Shown: one piece after another, positions 1 to 5,713 of the stretch
Layout: each line of letters starts with the position of its first letter
Numbering within the stretch: position 1 is the stretch's first letter
Assembly: GCA_958448635.1 (NCBI GenBank)
Contig: CAUDEQ010000042.1
Span: 1 to 17,363, forward strand
From: an uncultured Bacillota bacterium
GTDB taxonomy: Bacteria > Bacillota > Clostridia > Peptostreptococcales > Anaerovoracaceae
Length of the DNA stretch: 17,363 nucleotides
Reading direction: 5' to 3'
The notes under the pieces: model-generated
What the model was told of the DNA's origin: nothing
Seen by the model: the letters and a program-made list of their open reading frames with translations, nothing else
Database searches by the model: none
Translations under genes and position numbers: made by a program

Positions 1-3
1 TTG

Positions 4-213
4 ATCTGTGGAAAATATCGCTGATTTCTTCTGTATTTTCCACAGATGCATCATAATCAATCTATAGTTGTGGAATCAGACCTGTCATACCCCTTGATTT
101 TCGTTGATTTTCCACATATTCATTGGAGAGTGATGTATGGTTGTGGAATAAGGCCTGCATCACTCCTCGATTTTCCACATATCTATATGAGAAAAGCCTC
201 TAGCTGTGGAATA
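4..213. repeat. Array of alternating TGTGGAA / TTTTCCACA sites (DnaA-box-like)
   Basis: Seven copies of a TGTGGAA-type 9-mer are seen, alternating in strand. TGTGGAA starts at 7, 69, 142 and 205. The reverse form TTTTCCACA lies at 36-44, 108-116 and 171-179. The first pair is a perfect inverted repeat of ATCTGTGGAAAATA (4-17 with 34-47) around a 16-base spacer. Units recur every 62 to 73 bases, and the second and third units share further similarity (CCTG, a GATTTTCCACATAT end), so this is a degenerate tandem array. TTTTCCACA is one base from the bacterial DnaA box TTATCCACA. DnaA binding, an iteron-like role or a set of structured operators are inferences. The array may continue to the left of the window. 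Confidence 0.6.
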
Positions 214-231
214 CAGTATTTGTTTCCGGTA

Positions 232-633
232 TCATTTCTTTTTGATATCCTTTGCAGTCAAGCTGCTTCTATACAGAGAATCCTCCTTTTCCAGCAGGAC
301 ATCAAGCCGCTGAGCAATGAGGAACTTTGAGGAGACGGACAGCCCCTGATATGAATTCAGAAGATCTATTGTTTCTTTATTGTCGTTGGCGAAATAAATC
401 CTGTTGAGCAGGCCTTCCGACAGATCGTAATTGACAAGACTGTCAAAGCTGATGTCGTATAATGCAGCCAGAGCGTCCAGGGTCTGAAGATCAGGAGTTT
501 TAGCTCCGGTTTCGTAGGCCGAATAAGTTGATCTGGCAAGGTGTATTGCTGATGACAGATCCTCCTGACTTATGCTGTGCATGGTCCTCAGGAGCTTGAG
601 GTTTTTATGAAGTGTATTGCGATCGATAGTCAC
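232..633 (-). CDS. XRE-family helix-turn-helix transcriptional regulator
   Basis: Predicted DNA-binding repressor of 133 residues. An XRE/Cro helix-turn-helix fills about residues 5-62 (LRTMHSISQEDLSSAIHLAR, then STYSAYETGAKTPDLQTL and LAALYDISFDSLV). The remaining 70 residues form a helical tail of unknown role. I start it at the GTG at 633 rather than an upstream in-frame ATG at 663. A full AAAGGAGG (minus strand, 642-649) sits eight bases before the GTG, whereas the ATG has only a weak AGGA. The protein is a paralogue of the next gene (897-1439): same layout, with similar segments after the HTH (YDLSEGLLNRIY against FDIAGQMLNMIR). No target is known. It lies directly beside the 4-213 site array, which is a candidate binding region. 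Confidence 0.85.
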   Translation of the reverse strand: MTIDRNTLHKNLKLLRTMHSISQEDLSSAIHLARSTYSAYETGAKTPDLQTLDALAALYDISFDSLVNYDLSEGLLNRIYFANDNKETIDLLNSYQGLSVSSKFLIAQRLDVLLEKEDSLYRSSLTAKDIKKK

Positions 634-814
634 AGGTACAGCCTCCTTTCGAAACAGTTTCATTTTATCCTGCTGGTGGTTTACTTATTTTCGTTGACGT
701 CGTTTCATCATCTGCCGGGAGCACAGCTCGTTTCTCTTCCGGGATTTTCCACTTACATATATATTGGCCGAGTATATGAGTCGAGCCTGAAGCTATATCG
801 GGCGGGCATGAAGC

Positions 815-876
815 TTTAATATGCCGGGTCTGGGAATTTAATATGTTGGGTCTGGCACTTCGATATGTCGTTTTGG
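815..876. repeat. Three 22-bp-phased degenerate direct repeats
   Basis: TTTAATATGCCGGGTCTGG (815-833) and TTTAATATGTTGGGTCTGG (837-855) differ at two bases. A weaker third copy begins TTCGATATGTCG at 859. The starts are exactly 22 bases apart, which is two helical turns, so copies lie on one face of the DNA. A still weaker copy may begin near 788 (TGAAGCTATATCGGGCGGG). They lie between two XRE genes in DNA with no supported ORF. An operator or iteron-like protein-binding array is inferred. A decayed gene is the alternative. Confidence 0.5.
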
Positions 877-896
877 CAGCGTCAACTATACATTTC

Positions 897-1439
897 TTAG
901 AAGCCCTTTTTCTTAGGGATATCTTTATCATGGCGATGCTGGAGAGCCGCATGTCTTCTCTCATATACCCGCTCTTTTTCATTCAGAACGGAGGGTGAAA
1001 AGAGATCAGGGCGTTCATCGTATTTCCATGGGAATCTTTTGTATTTGTCTTCGCAGGCTTTCATCCTGTAGATTTCTTCGCGTATATGACATCTTCCCTT
1101 GTGAGACAAGGTGAAATACCTCTCTATAAAGCGTGTTGCCCTTGTTTCGGCATGATCCACCCTTATCATGTTAAGCATCTGTCCGGCGATGTCAAATGAC
1201 ACCATGTAGTCTATATCCACATCGTAAAACTCGGACAGCGTATTGAGCATATCAAAATCCGGAAGCTTCTTGCCGATCTCTATGGCAAAATACGCAGAAC
1301 GTGACAGCTTCAGAAGAGATGCGATCTCCATCTGGGTATAGCCGCAGATTATTCTCAGCAGGCGTATGTTGTTACATACAGTTGTGTTGCTCCTGTAGAG
1401 CTTTCTTTTGAGCTGATGTTCATGTATACGTTCAGTCAT
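897..1439 (-). CDS. XRE-family helix-turn-helix transcriptional regulator
   Basis: Predicted DNA-binding regulator of 180 residues. The XRE helix-turn-helix spans about residues 22-78 (NIRLLRIICGYTQMEIASLL, then SRSAYFAIEIGKKLP). The C-terminal part is basic and ends in KKKGF. The start is set at the ATG at 1439, because AAAGGAG (minus strand, 1447-1453) precedes it by seven bases. An in-frame ATG 12 codons upstream has no comparable site. It is related in sequence and layout to the regulator at 232-633, so the pair probably arose by duplication. A minus-strand promoter at 1506-1535 overlaps the first of a set of 10-bp-phased repeats (1531-1580), which suggests autoregulation. The function beyond regulation is unknown. 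Confidence 0.85.
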   Translation of the reverse strand: MTERIHEHQLKRKLYRSNTTVCNNIRLLRIICGYTQMEIASLLKLSRSAYFAIEIGKKLPDFDMLNTLSEFYDVDIDYMVSFDIAGQMLNMIRVDHAETRATRFIERYFTLSHKGRCHIREEIYRMKACEDKYKRFPWKYDERPDLFSPSVLNEKERVYERRHAALQHRHDKDIPKKKGF

Positions 1440-1505
1440 GATATATCTCCTTTTACTCACCATACATGGGATCACTTTTTATATTTCTGTCTACATAGAG
1501 TAAAA

Positions 1506-1535
1506 AATGTATTGAATTGTTGCACTCTTTGTCAA
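1506..1535 (-). promoter_or_regulatory. Candidate sigma-A promoter for the XRE gene at 897-1439
   Basis: On the minus strand a perfect -35 TTGACA (1530-1535) is followed after 18 bases by TACATT (1506-1511, four of six matches to TATAAT). This places a start about 60 bases before the ATG at 1439. The -35 overlaps the first unit of the phased repeats at 1531-1580, as expected for repressor control. Confidence 0.5.
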
Positions 1536-1580
1536 AAAAAGTCGAAAGACGTCGAAAAATATTTTTTTAAGTCTCGATAT
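1531..1580. promoter_or_regulatory. 10-bp-phased GTC repeats, candidate operator
   Basis: Consecutive decamers GTCAAAAAAA (1531), GTCGAAAGAC (1541) and GTCGAAAAAT (1551) are followed, after one skipped decamer, by GTCTCGATAT (1571). The GTC recurs in exact 10-base phase, so each copy presents on one face of the helix. The block lies between the divergent XRE genes at 897-1439 and 1686-2054 and overlaps the -35 of the minus gene. It is most simply a cooperative operator for one of these regulators. A GACGTC motif also occurs upstream of the first XRE gene, near 698. Confidence 0.55.
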
Positions 1581-1685
1581 ACCTCTTAAAGTTCCAATTA
1601 ATTCCCTGAAATATGGAAAATCTTAAAGCTTCTCGACATTAAACTAAAAGAGGATAAAGAAATAACTTAGAGAGGGAGAATTGCT

Positions 1686-2054
1686 ATGGCAGCAGAGTAT
1701 AGAGAGCTTAATAAGAAGGAAATGGGCGCCAGGATCAAAGCGAGAAGGATTGCGCTGGGTATGAGCAGAGAAGATCTTGCGAAGAAGATGTCAGTTACAG
1801 CAAAGACGATAGCAAATGTAGAGTATGGCGAAAAAGGCTTGTCTTTGAAAAACTTATATAAGCTCAAGCAGGTGCTGGGAGTCAGCATAGACTTTTTGAT
1901 GGACGGCGACAATGCCTTTGCAGGTGTGGAGGATAAGAGAAGGATGCTCAATGAGAACATATTGAGCTCACTGAGCGTATGCTCCGTAAAGCAGCTGGGC
2001 TGTATGGAACAGATGGCGAGATTGTATGTGGAGAGCGTAGTAGACAATGAATGA
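1686..2054 (+). CDS. XRE-family regulator, first gene of the sigma/anti-sigma operon
   Basis: Predicted DNA-binding protein of 122 residues. The helix-turn-helix spans about residues 13-70 (MGARIKARRIALGMSREDLA, then SVTAKTIANVEYGEKGLSLK, and LKQVLGVSIDFLM). The short C-terminal tail has two cysteines. The ATG follows GAGGGAG with seven bases between. It overlaps the sigma factor gene by eight bases (ATG at 2047 inside its 3' end), so the two are probably translated as a coupled unit. Transcription starts in the 1560-1680 region, but no convincing -35/-10 pair was found there. It may control the operon directly or modulate expression of the sigma factor. Confidence 0.85.
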   Translation: MAAEYRELNKKEMGARIKARRIALGMSREDLAKKMSVTAKTIANVEYGEKGLSLKNLYKLKQVLGVSIDFLMDGDNAFAGVEDKRRMLNENILSSLSVCSVKQLGCMEQMARLYVESVVDNE

Positions 2055-2598
2055 TCATTTGATAGAACGTATATATGACATGCATGACAAGGTCGTCGGA
2101 AAGTTGGTGAGAAAGGGTATAGATAGGAATGAAGCGCCGGACCTTGCTGTAAATATTCTGCTGGATGCTGTGGAGGCCGTGGACAAGCTGAGAGATCCGG
2201 AAAAGCTGGAGGCATGGGTGATGGTCATCGCCGAGAACAATGGCAACAGGTATTTAAGAGAAAGGGCAAAACACTGGGAGATTGAAATCTCTTCCGTGAC
2301 CAATATTGAGACGGGAGAGGAGATAGATATCTATGAGACGATGGCGGATGAAATGACGGTTGAGAAAATACTTCGACATGCGGAGAGGACATCCATGCTG
2401 GGCGAGCTGCTGGGCTGTCTCAACGATAAGGAAAGAGCAATTTTCTTCATGCATAATCTGGATGAGATGACGTTCAGGGAAATTGCGGAGAGGCTTGAAC
2501 TCAACGAGAACACTGTGAGGAGCATACACAGCAGATGCTGCAGGAAGCTGAAAAGCTGTGCGGAAAATCTTTACGGAAAGGAGGCGTATCGTGACTGA
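2047..2598 (+). CDS. ECF-type RNA polymerase sigma factor (sigma-70 family)
   Basis: Alternative sigma factor of 183 residues, the usual ECF size. The N-terminal region (about 8-80) corresponds to sigma region 2, with a DLAVNILLDAVEAVDKLRDP segment and an LEAWVMVIAENNGNRYLRER segment. Region 4 lies at about 118-172, with the helix-turn-helix MTFREIAERLELNENTVRSI followed by HSRCCRKLK. Regions 2 and 4 are joined without region 3, which is typical of ECF factors. The start overlaps the XRE gene by eight bases. The stop overlaps the GTG start of the anti-sigma gene by eight bases, so the three genes form one coupled operon. Its target promoters are not identifiable here. The convergent secreted-protein gene is a possible target. 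Confidence 0.85.
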   Translation: MNDHLIERIYDMHDKVVGKLVRKGIDRNEAPDLAVNILLDAVEAVDKLRDPEKLEAWVMVIAENNGNRYLRERAKHWEIEISSVTNIETGEEIDIYETMADEMTVEKILRHAERTSMLGELLGCLNDKERAIFFMHNLDEMTFREIAERLELNENTVRSIHSRCCRKLKSCAENLYGKEAYRD

Positions 2599-3364
2599 TA
2601 ATAAAAAAGAAAGAACTATACGGGATATCTTGAGTGATGAAGTGGAAAGACAGCTGGAAAAGAATCCGCCTGCAAAACCTTCCTTTGAAGAGTTTCGTGA
2701 AATGGTATACAGACGAATGAAAAATGACAAGGAAGGAGATGACGCCTCCGAGGAGGGCGATAATATAATGCCTGTTGAGACCAAGAACATCAAGCGCATA
2801 CTGCGTACTGCAGGAGTGGCGGCAGGCTTCGTGATGGCAATGCTGGCAGGTATGTTTGCCATGAATTCACTGAACTCCGAGGTTGGAGCAGACAAGAACC
2901 CCAAGGAGGAGATCGTTACGGAAGACGGCGTTATCATAGAGGATGGCGGCTGGGGTAGTAGTGAGGGAGAAGAAAATGTATGGGTTATAACCGAATGGCA
3001 TGATGTGGAAGGGGCAAAGCTCACATACCCGAACTTACTTATTCCGGGGTATGTTCCGAACGGGTATGAGTTTGAATGTTTAATAGTTGAAAGCTTAGAT
3101 TATAGGAATGTTTTTTCAGAGTATACATTTATTAAAAATAAAAGAAATAAAATTGAAATTGAGGTTTTTGATACAGACAATGATACAAAAACATCTATTT
3201 TAAATGAAAGTGATGAAGTAATAAAATCGGAAAAAGGAAATACATATATCAATGTTGAAGAAAAAAAGGCCGTCATAGTACAAAATGACGGCAATGTAAT
3301 AACTATATATGGAATTTTGGATAGAAAAGAAATATTAAAAATAGTAAATAATTTAAACAACTAG
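2591..3364 (+). CDS. Membrane-anchored anti-sigma factor with extracellular DUF4367-like domain
   Basis: Predicted partner of the ECF factor, 257 residues. The order is a charged cytoplasmic segment (1-70, probable sigma-binding part), one membrane helix (about 73-95, VAAGFVMAMLAGMFAM), an acidic linker, then an outer domain. That domain begins near residue 140 with LTYPNLLIPGYVPNGYEFEC, a pattern seen in DUF4367 sensor domains of Firmicute anti-sigma proteins. The start is the GTG at 2591: AAAGGAGG lies seven bases upstream, while an in-frame ATG at 2558 lies inside the sigma gene without a site. GC is about 52% over 2821-2940 but about 22% over 3121-3360, so the 3' third has a different composition. 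The TAG stop overlaps the stop of the convergent gene. Confidence 0.75.
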   Translation: MTDNKKERTIRDILSDEVERQLEKNPPAKPSFEEFREMVYRRMKNDKEGDDASEEGDNIMPVETKNIKRILRTAGVAAGFVMAMLAGMFAMNSLNSEVGADKNPKEEIVTEDGVIIEDGGWGSSEGEENVWVITEWHDVEGAKLTYPNLLIPGYVPNGYEFECLIVESLDYRNVFSEYTFIKNKRNKIEIEVFDTDNDTKTSILNESDEVIKSEKGNTYINVEEKKAVIVQNDGNVITIYGILDRKEILKIVNNLNN

Positions 3365-3831
3365 AATGAACCTGTGTAGCGTGTTTTCGTATATATAGTT
3401 CCACCAATTGTATCGGTAAACACTATTTTAGCTCGATAAACTTTACCGCTTTTTAGTGTAAAGGTTTTTGCGGCTGCAATGGAATTTGTATTATATGCTG
3501 TTTTAATATATGTTTTTACAGGGACTCCTGTTGCCGCCCTCCAGGAATCACCATATTTTTCTTGAAGGTAAATATAGCATACGGCTTTTGAGGCAGTTCC
3601 GCTAAATGAGGCATATGCAGAAACGTTTCCGCTTGTATTGCTTAGTCTATCAGCGCTTATTGTACTACTAGATGTCGACATCGGGCTCGCTGCCCCAGCT
3701 CCTCCGTCGCTTACGGCGGTGACGATAGGTTCGAGGTTTATGGCAGGAGCCGTCTCTGCGGCCGATACTGCCACCGGCAGCGACATCACCAGGGCTGCCG
3801 CCAAAACGAAGCTTGTTAATTTCTTTTTCAT
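3361..3831 (-). CDS. Small secreted protein of unknown function
   Basis: A 156-residue protein with a clear signal peptide: MKKK, a hydrophobic stretch LTSFVLAAALVMSLPVAVSA, and probable cleavage near residue 25. A low-complexity Ser/Thr/Ala/Gly linker follows, and from about residue 70 a presumed beta-rich domain (SGNVSAYASFSGTASKAVCY, LKSGKVYRAKIVFTDT). It has no catalytic motif I recognise. The ATG at 3831 is chosen because AAAGGAG lies eight bases upstream and it begins the signal peptide; a longer in-frame start at 3894 is unlikely. GC is about 62% over the signal/linker part (3661-3780) and about 39% over 3361-3660. It converges on the anti-sigma gene with overlapping TAG stops (CTAG at 3361-3364). 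It could be a ligand or target of the sigma system, which is inference. Confidence 0.7.
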   Translation of the reverse strand: MKKKLTSFVLAAALVMSLPVAVSAAETAPAINLEPIVTAVSDGGAGAASPMSTSSSTISADRLSNTSGNVSAYASFSGTASKAVCYIYLQEKYGDSWRAATGVPVKTYIKTAYNTNSIAAAKTFTLKSGKVYRAKIVFTDTIGGTIYTKTRYTGSF

Positions 3832-3908
3832 ATCGAGTTCTCCTTTCTTTTTCATAAGGGTTTGTGGGTGGAAGCAATCGCTGTCAGTCTCCACTCTTTT
3901 TCTCTCTT

Positions 3909-3935
3909 CTTTTTAACGAGGCGCTCGTTAAAAAG
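3909..3935. promoter_or_regulatory. Perfect 12-bp inverted repeat upstream of the secreted-protein gene
   Basis: CTTTTTAACGAG (3909-3920) and CTCGTTAAAAAG (3924-3935) are exact inverse copies around GCG. A second perfect dyad, CGGATC-N5-GATCCG, lies at 3943-3959. Neither is followed by a T-run suitable for termination of a known gene. They sit about 80-130 bases upstream of the ATG at 3831, so an operator or a structured mRNA leader is more likely. Confidence 0.45.
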
Positions 3936-3990
3936 GGGTAGGCGGATCATTGAGATCCGTCGATGAATAATGCGTTTTGCTGATAAATAA

Positions 3991-4079
3991 TATGATGGTT
4001 GGATTTTAGGCAAATAGATTGTCTTCGACAATCAAAGTCGCCCCTCAAAAGTTTTTTATTTTGAAGAGGCGACATTTTT
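3991..4079 (+). ncRNA. Possible small RNA ending in an intrinsic terminator
   Basis: A -10-like TATGAT (3991-3996) lacks a good -35. It is followed by a tight hairpin GATTGTC-TTC-GACAATC (4017-4033) and then a terminator: stem arms 4037-4050 and 4059-4073 (GTCGCC...GGCGAC with one bulge) with ATTTTT at 4074-4079. No plus-strand gene ends nearby, since the closest upstream gene stops at 3364. The terminator therefore needs a transcript that begins locally, or long read-through across the secreted-protein gene. A roughly 75-base RNA is one reading; a leader or attenuator for pgi is another. The terminator is much better supported than the promoter. Confidence 0.35.
4037..4079 (+). terminator. 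Rho-independent terminator upstream of pgi
   Basis: A stem of about 14 base pairs, GTCGCC/GGCGAC at the base and CAAAA/TTTTG at the top, is followed by TTTTT. It separates the pgi promoter region from upstream DNA. Confidence 0.65.
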
Positions 4080-4132
4080 AATGAAAGCAATACAGGATAA
4101 AGAAATATATTTCTGTTTTTCGACAAAAGCTA

Positions 4133-4161
4133 TTGAAGTGGAAAGGGGCAGTCTATAAAAT
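4133..4161 (+). promoter_or_regulatory. Candidate promoter for pgi
   Basis: TTGAAG (4133-4138, four of six) and TAAAAT (4156-4161, five of six) are 17 bases apart. The predicted start near 4168 leaves a leader of about 130 bases before the pgi start. The leader holds no clear riboswitch that I recognise. Together with the terminator at 4037-4079 it makes pgi an independent transcription unit. Confidence 0.5.
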
Positions 4162-4297
4162 ATATAGGTAACAAAAGAATCTGTGAGGGAGCCGTCGGGA
4201 GCGTTTTTCTGATGTACATGTGGTGTCGGGGATGCGATGGTTGGCATAGGGTGACTCATGGAGCAAACATATGAATTTGAGAAGGAAAAGGAGAATT

Positions 4298-5524
4298 ATG
4301 GACATTAAAATAAGTTTGAAAAATACAGATATCACAAGAACAGAAATCGACGAAAAAAAGCAGCCGGCAAATTCAGCCCTGGACAGCCTATGGTCCGGAA
4401 GGCTTGACATGACCGGTTGGGTGCAGGCTCCTTTAAAGCAGGACAAGGAGGAGCTTGACTACATCTTAAATGTTGCTGACATAGTCAAGAGCGAGGCTGA
4501 GCTGATGGTGGTCATAGGCATCGGAGGTTCCTATATGAGCGCCAAGGCGGCGATAGAGGCTTTGCCGAAAGCTGAGGACGGCATCGACGTGCGCTTTGCA
4601 GGAATAAACTTCTGCAGCCCGTATCATCGGGAGCTGATGAATGAAATGAGCAGAAAGGAAACTGTGCTTTGCGTGGTATCCAAATCGGGGAATACCATGG
4701 AGATCAGAGCAGCCTTCGACATATTCAGAGACCTGATGGAAAAGAAATACGGAAGCAGGGAAGCCGCCGCCGGAAGGATAATAACCATAACGGACAAGCA
4801 CAGCGGCGCTTTGCGTGAGGAGACAGACAGAGAAGGGTACGTTTCCTTTGAAATACCGGGAAATATCGGAGGAAGATACTCGGCGATGACGCCGGCAGGG
4901 CTTCTTCCCATGGCGGTTGCCGGGATAGACATAAGAGCGCTGATAGAAGGGGAAAAGGCGGCCGCCTCTTCTCCGGAATGGGACAGGAATGCCACGGATT
5001 ATGCCATCGCCAGAATGCTGATGATGGAAAAGGGCAAGCAGGTAGAGACTATAGAGTTTTACGATCCAAGACTAACGTTCCTGGGAGAATGGATGAAACA
5101 GCTTTACGGAGAAAGCGAGGGCAAGGAAGGAAAAGGACTTTTTCCTGTTACACTGAACTTTTCCACAGACCTTCACTCCATGGGGCAGTTTCTGCAGCAG
5201 GGAAGCCAGGTCTTTTTTGAGACGGTCATAGTCGTGGACGAGTATGAGGAGGAAATTACGATACCGTCAGGACCGCTGGCGGGCAAGACTCTTGAGGATC
5301 TCAACCGCGCGGCTTTCCAAGGCGTCGCCGAGGCTCACAGGCAGGCGGGTATACAGGTGATAGAGCTTCGAATCCCTAAGCTGGACGCATATCACTACGG
5401 ACAGCTGCTCTATTTCCTTCAGACCACATGTGCCGTGACGGGAATGCTGATGGGCGTGGATCCCTTTGATCAGCCGGGTGTGGAGGATTACAAGAGAGAG
5501 ATGAGAAAGGCTCTGGGGCAGTAA
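4298..5524 (+). CDS. pgi: Glucose-6-phosphate isomerase
   Basis: Cytosolic enzyme interconverting glucose 6-phosphate and fructose 6-phosphate in glycolysis and gluconeogenesis. The 408 residues carry the family marks. These are VVIGIGGSYMSAKAAIEAL (about 72-89) and SKSGNTMEIRAAF (129-140) of the SIS sugar-phosphate fold, GNIGGRYSAMTPAGLLPMA (188-206, PGI signature), and FPVTLNFSTDLHSMGQ plus the C-terminal FDQPGVEDYKREMR. It is slightly shorter than the roughly 450 residues common in Bacillus. Two starts are possible. The ATG at 4298 follows AAAAGGAG with a short four-base gap. The in-frame ATG at 4271, which adds MNLRRKRRI, follows GGAG with seven bases. I prefer 4298 because the extra codons read as the purine-rich ribosome site. 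It appears monocistronic. Confidence 0.92.
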   Translation: MDIKISLKNTDITRTEIDEKKQPANSALDSLWSGRLDMTGWVQAPLKQDKEELDYILNVADIVKSEAELMVVIGIGGSYMSAKAAIEALPKAEDGIDVRFAGINFCSPYHRELMNEMSRKETVLCVVSKSGNTMEIRAAFDIFRDLMEKKYGSREAAAGRIITITDKHSGALREETDREGYVSFEIPGNIGGRYSAMTPAGLLPMAVAGIDIRALIEGEKAAASSPEWDRNATDYAIARMLMMEKGKQVETIEFYDPRLTFLGEWMKQLYGESEGKEGKGLFPVTLNFSTDLHSMGQFLQQGSQVFFETVIVVDEYEEEITIPSGPLAGKTLEDLNRAAFQGVAEAHRQAGIQVIELRIPKLDAYHYGQLLYFLQTTCAVTGMLMGVDPFDQPGVEDYKREMRKALGQ

Positions 5525-5627
5525 ATTAGATTTGTTAGAACATTTATAAAAGATTGAAAAGAAGAAAAGATGGCAAATTCTAAAAAAAAGCTTTCAAAAG
5601 GCGGAGAAATATCATAAAATGGGACAT

Positions 5628-5668
5628 AAGGTACGGCGGTAAAGCATTCCGCCCCGGCCTTTATATTT
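5628..5668 (+). terminator. Weak terminator-like hairpin after pgi
   Basis: AAGG...GGCGG (5628-5639) can pair with CCGCC...CCTT (5649-5661) with an internal loop, followed by TTATATTT. It lies about 105 bases beyond the pgi stop. An overlapping dyad TTTAGA-N7-TCTAAA (5666-5684) lies just upstream of hbd and could be an operator. No clear hbd promoter was found. Confidence 0.35.
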
Positions 5669-5713
5669 AGACCAGTAATCTAAAGATATACAGGATTTAA
5701 GGAGGTATGTATT

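Noticed and set aside
4..213. CRISPR-like array at the left end
   Set aside because: Repeated elements are only 7-9 bases, alternate in strand, and the spacers are partly related, so there is no repeat-spacer structure and no cas gene.
665..982. Minus-strand ORF of 105 codons between and overlapping the XRE genes
   Set aside because: It overlaps the end of the supported XRE gene and runs through the 22-bp repeats. Its start lacks a ribosome site.
1667..2215. Long minus-strand ORF over the XRE and sigma genes
   Set aside because: It is a shadow of the two well-supported plus-strand genes, has no ribosome site and resembles no protein.
2254..3024. 256-codon minus-strand ORF opposite sigma and anti-sigma genes
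   Set aside because: Low-complexity Ser-rich translation typical of an antisense frame. The plus-strand genes have domains and coupled starts.
5158..5168. Another TTTTCCACA site, inside pgi
   Set aside because: It is a single copy within a well-conserved coding stretch (NFSTDLHS), so it is explained by the protein sequence.
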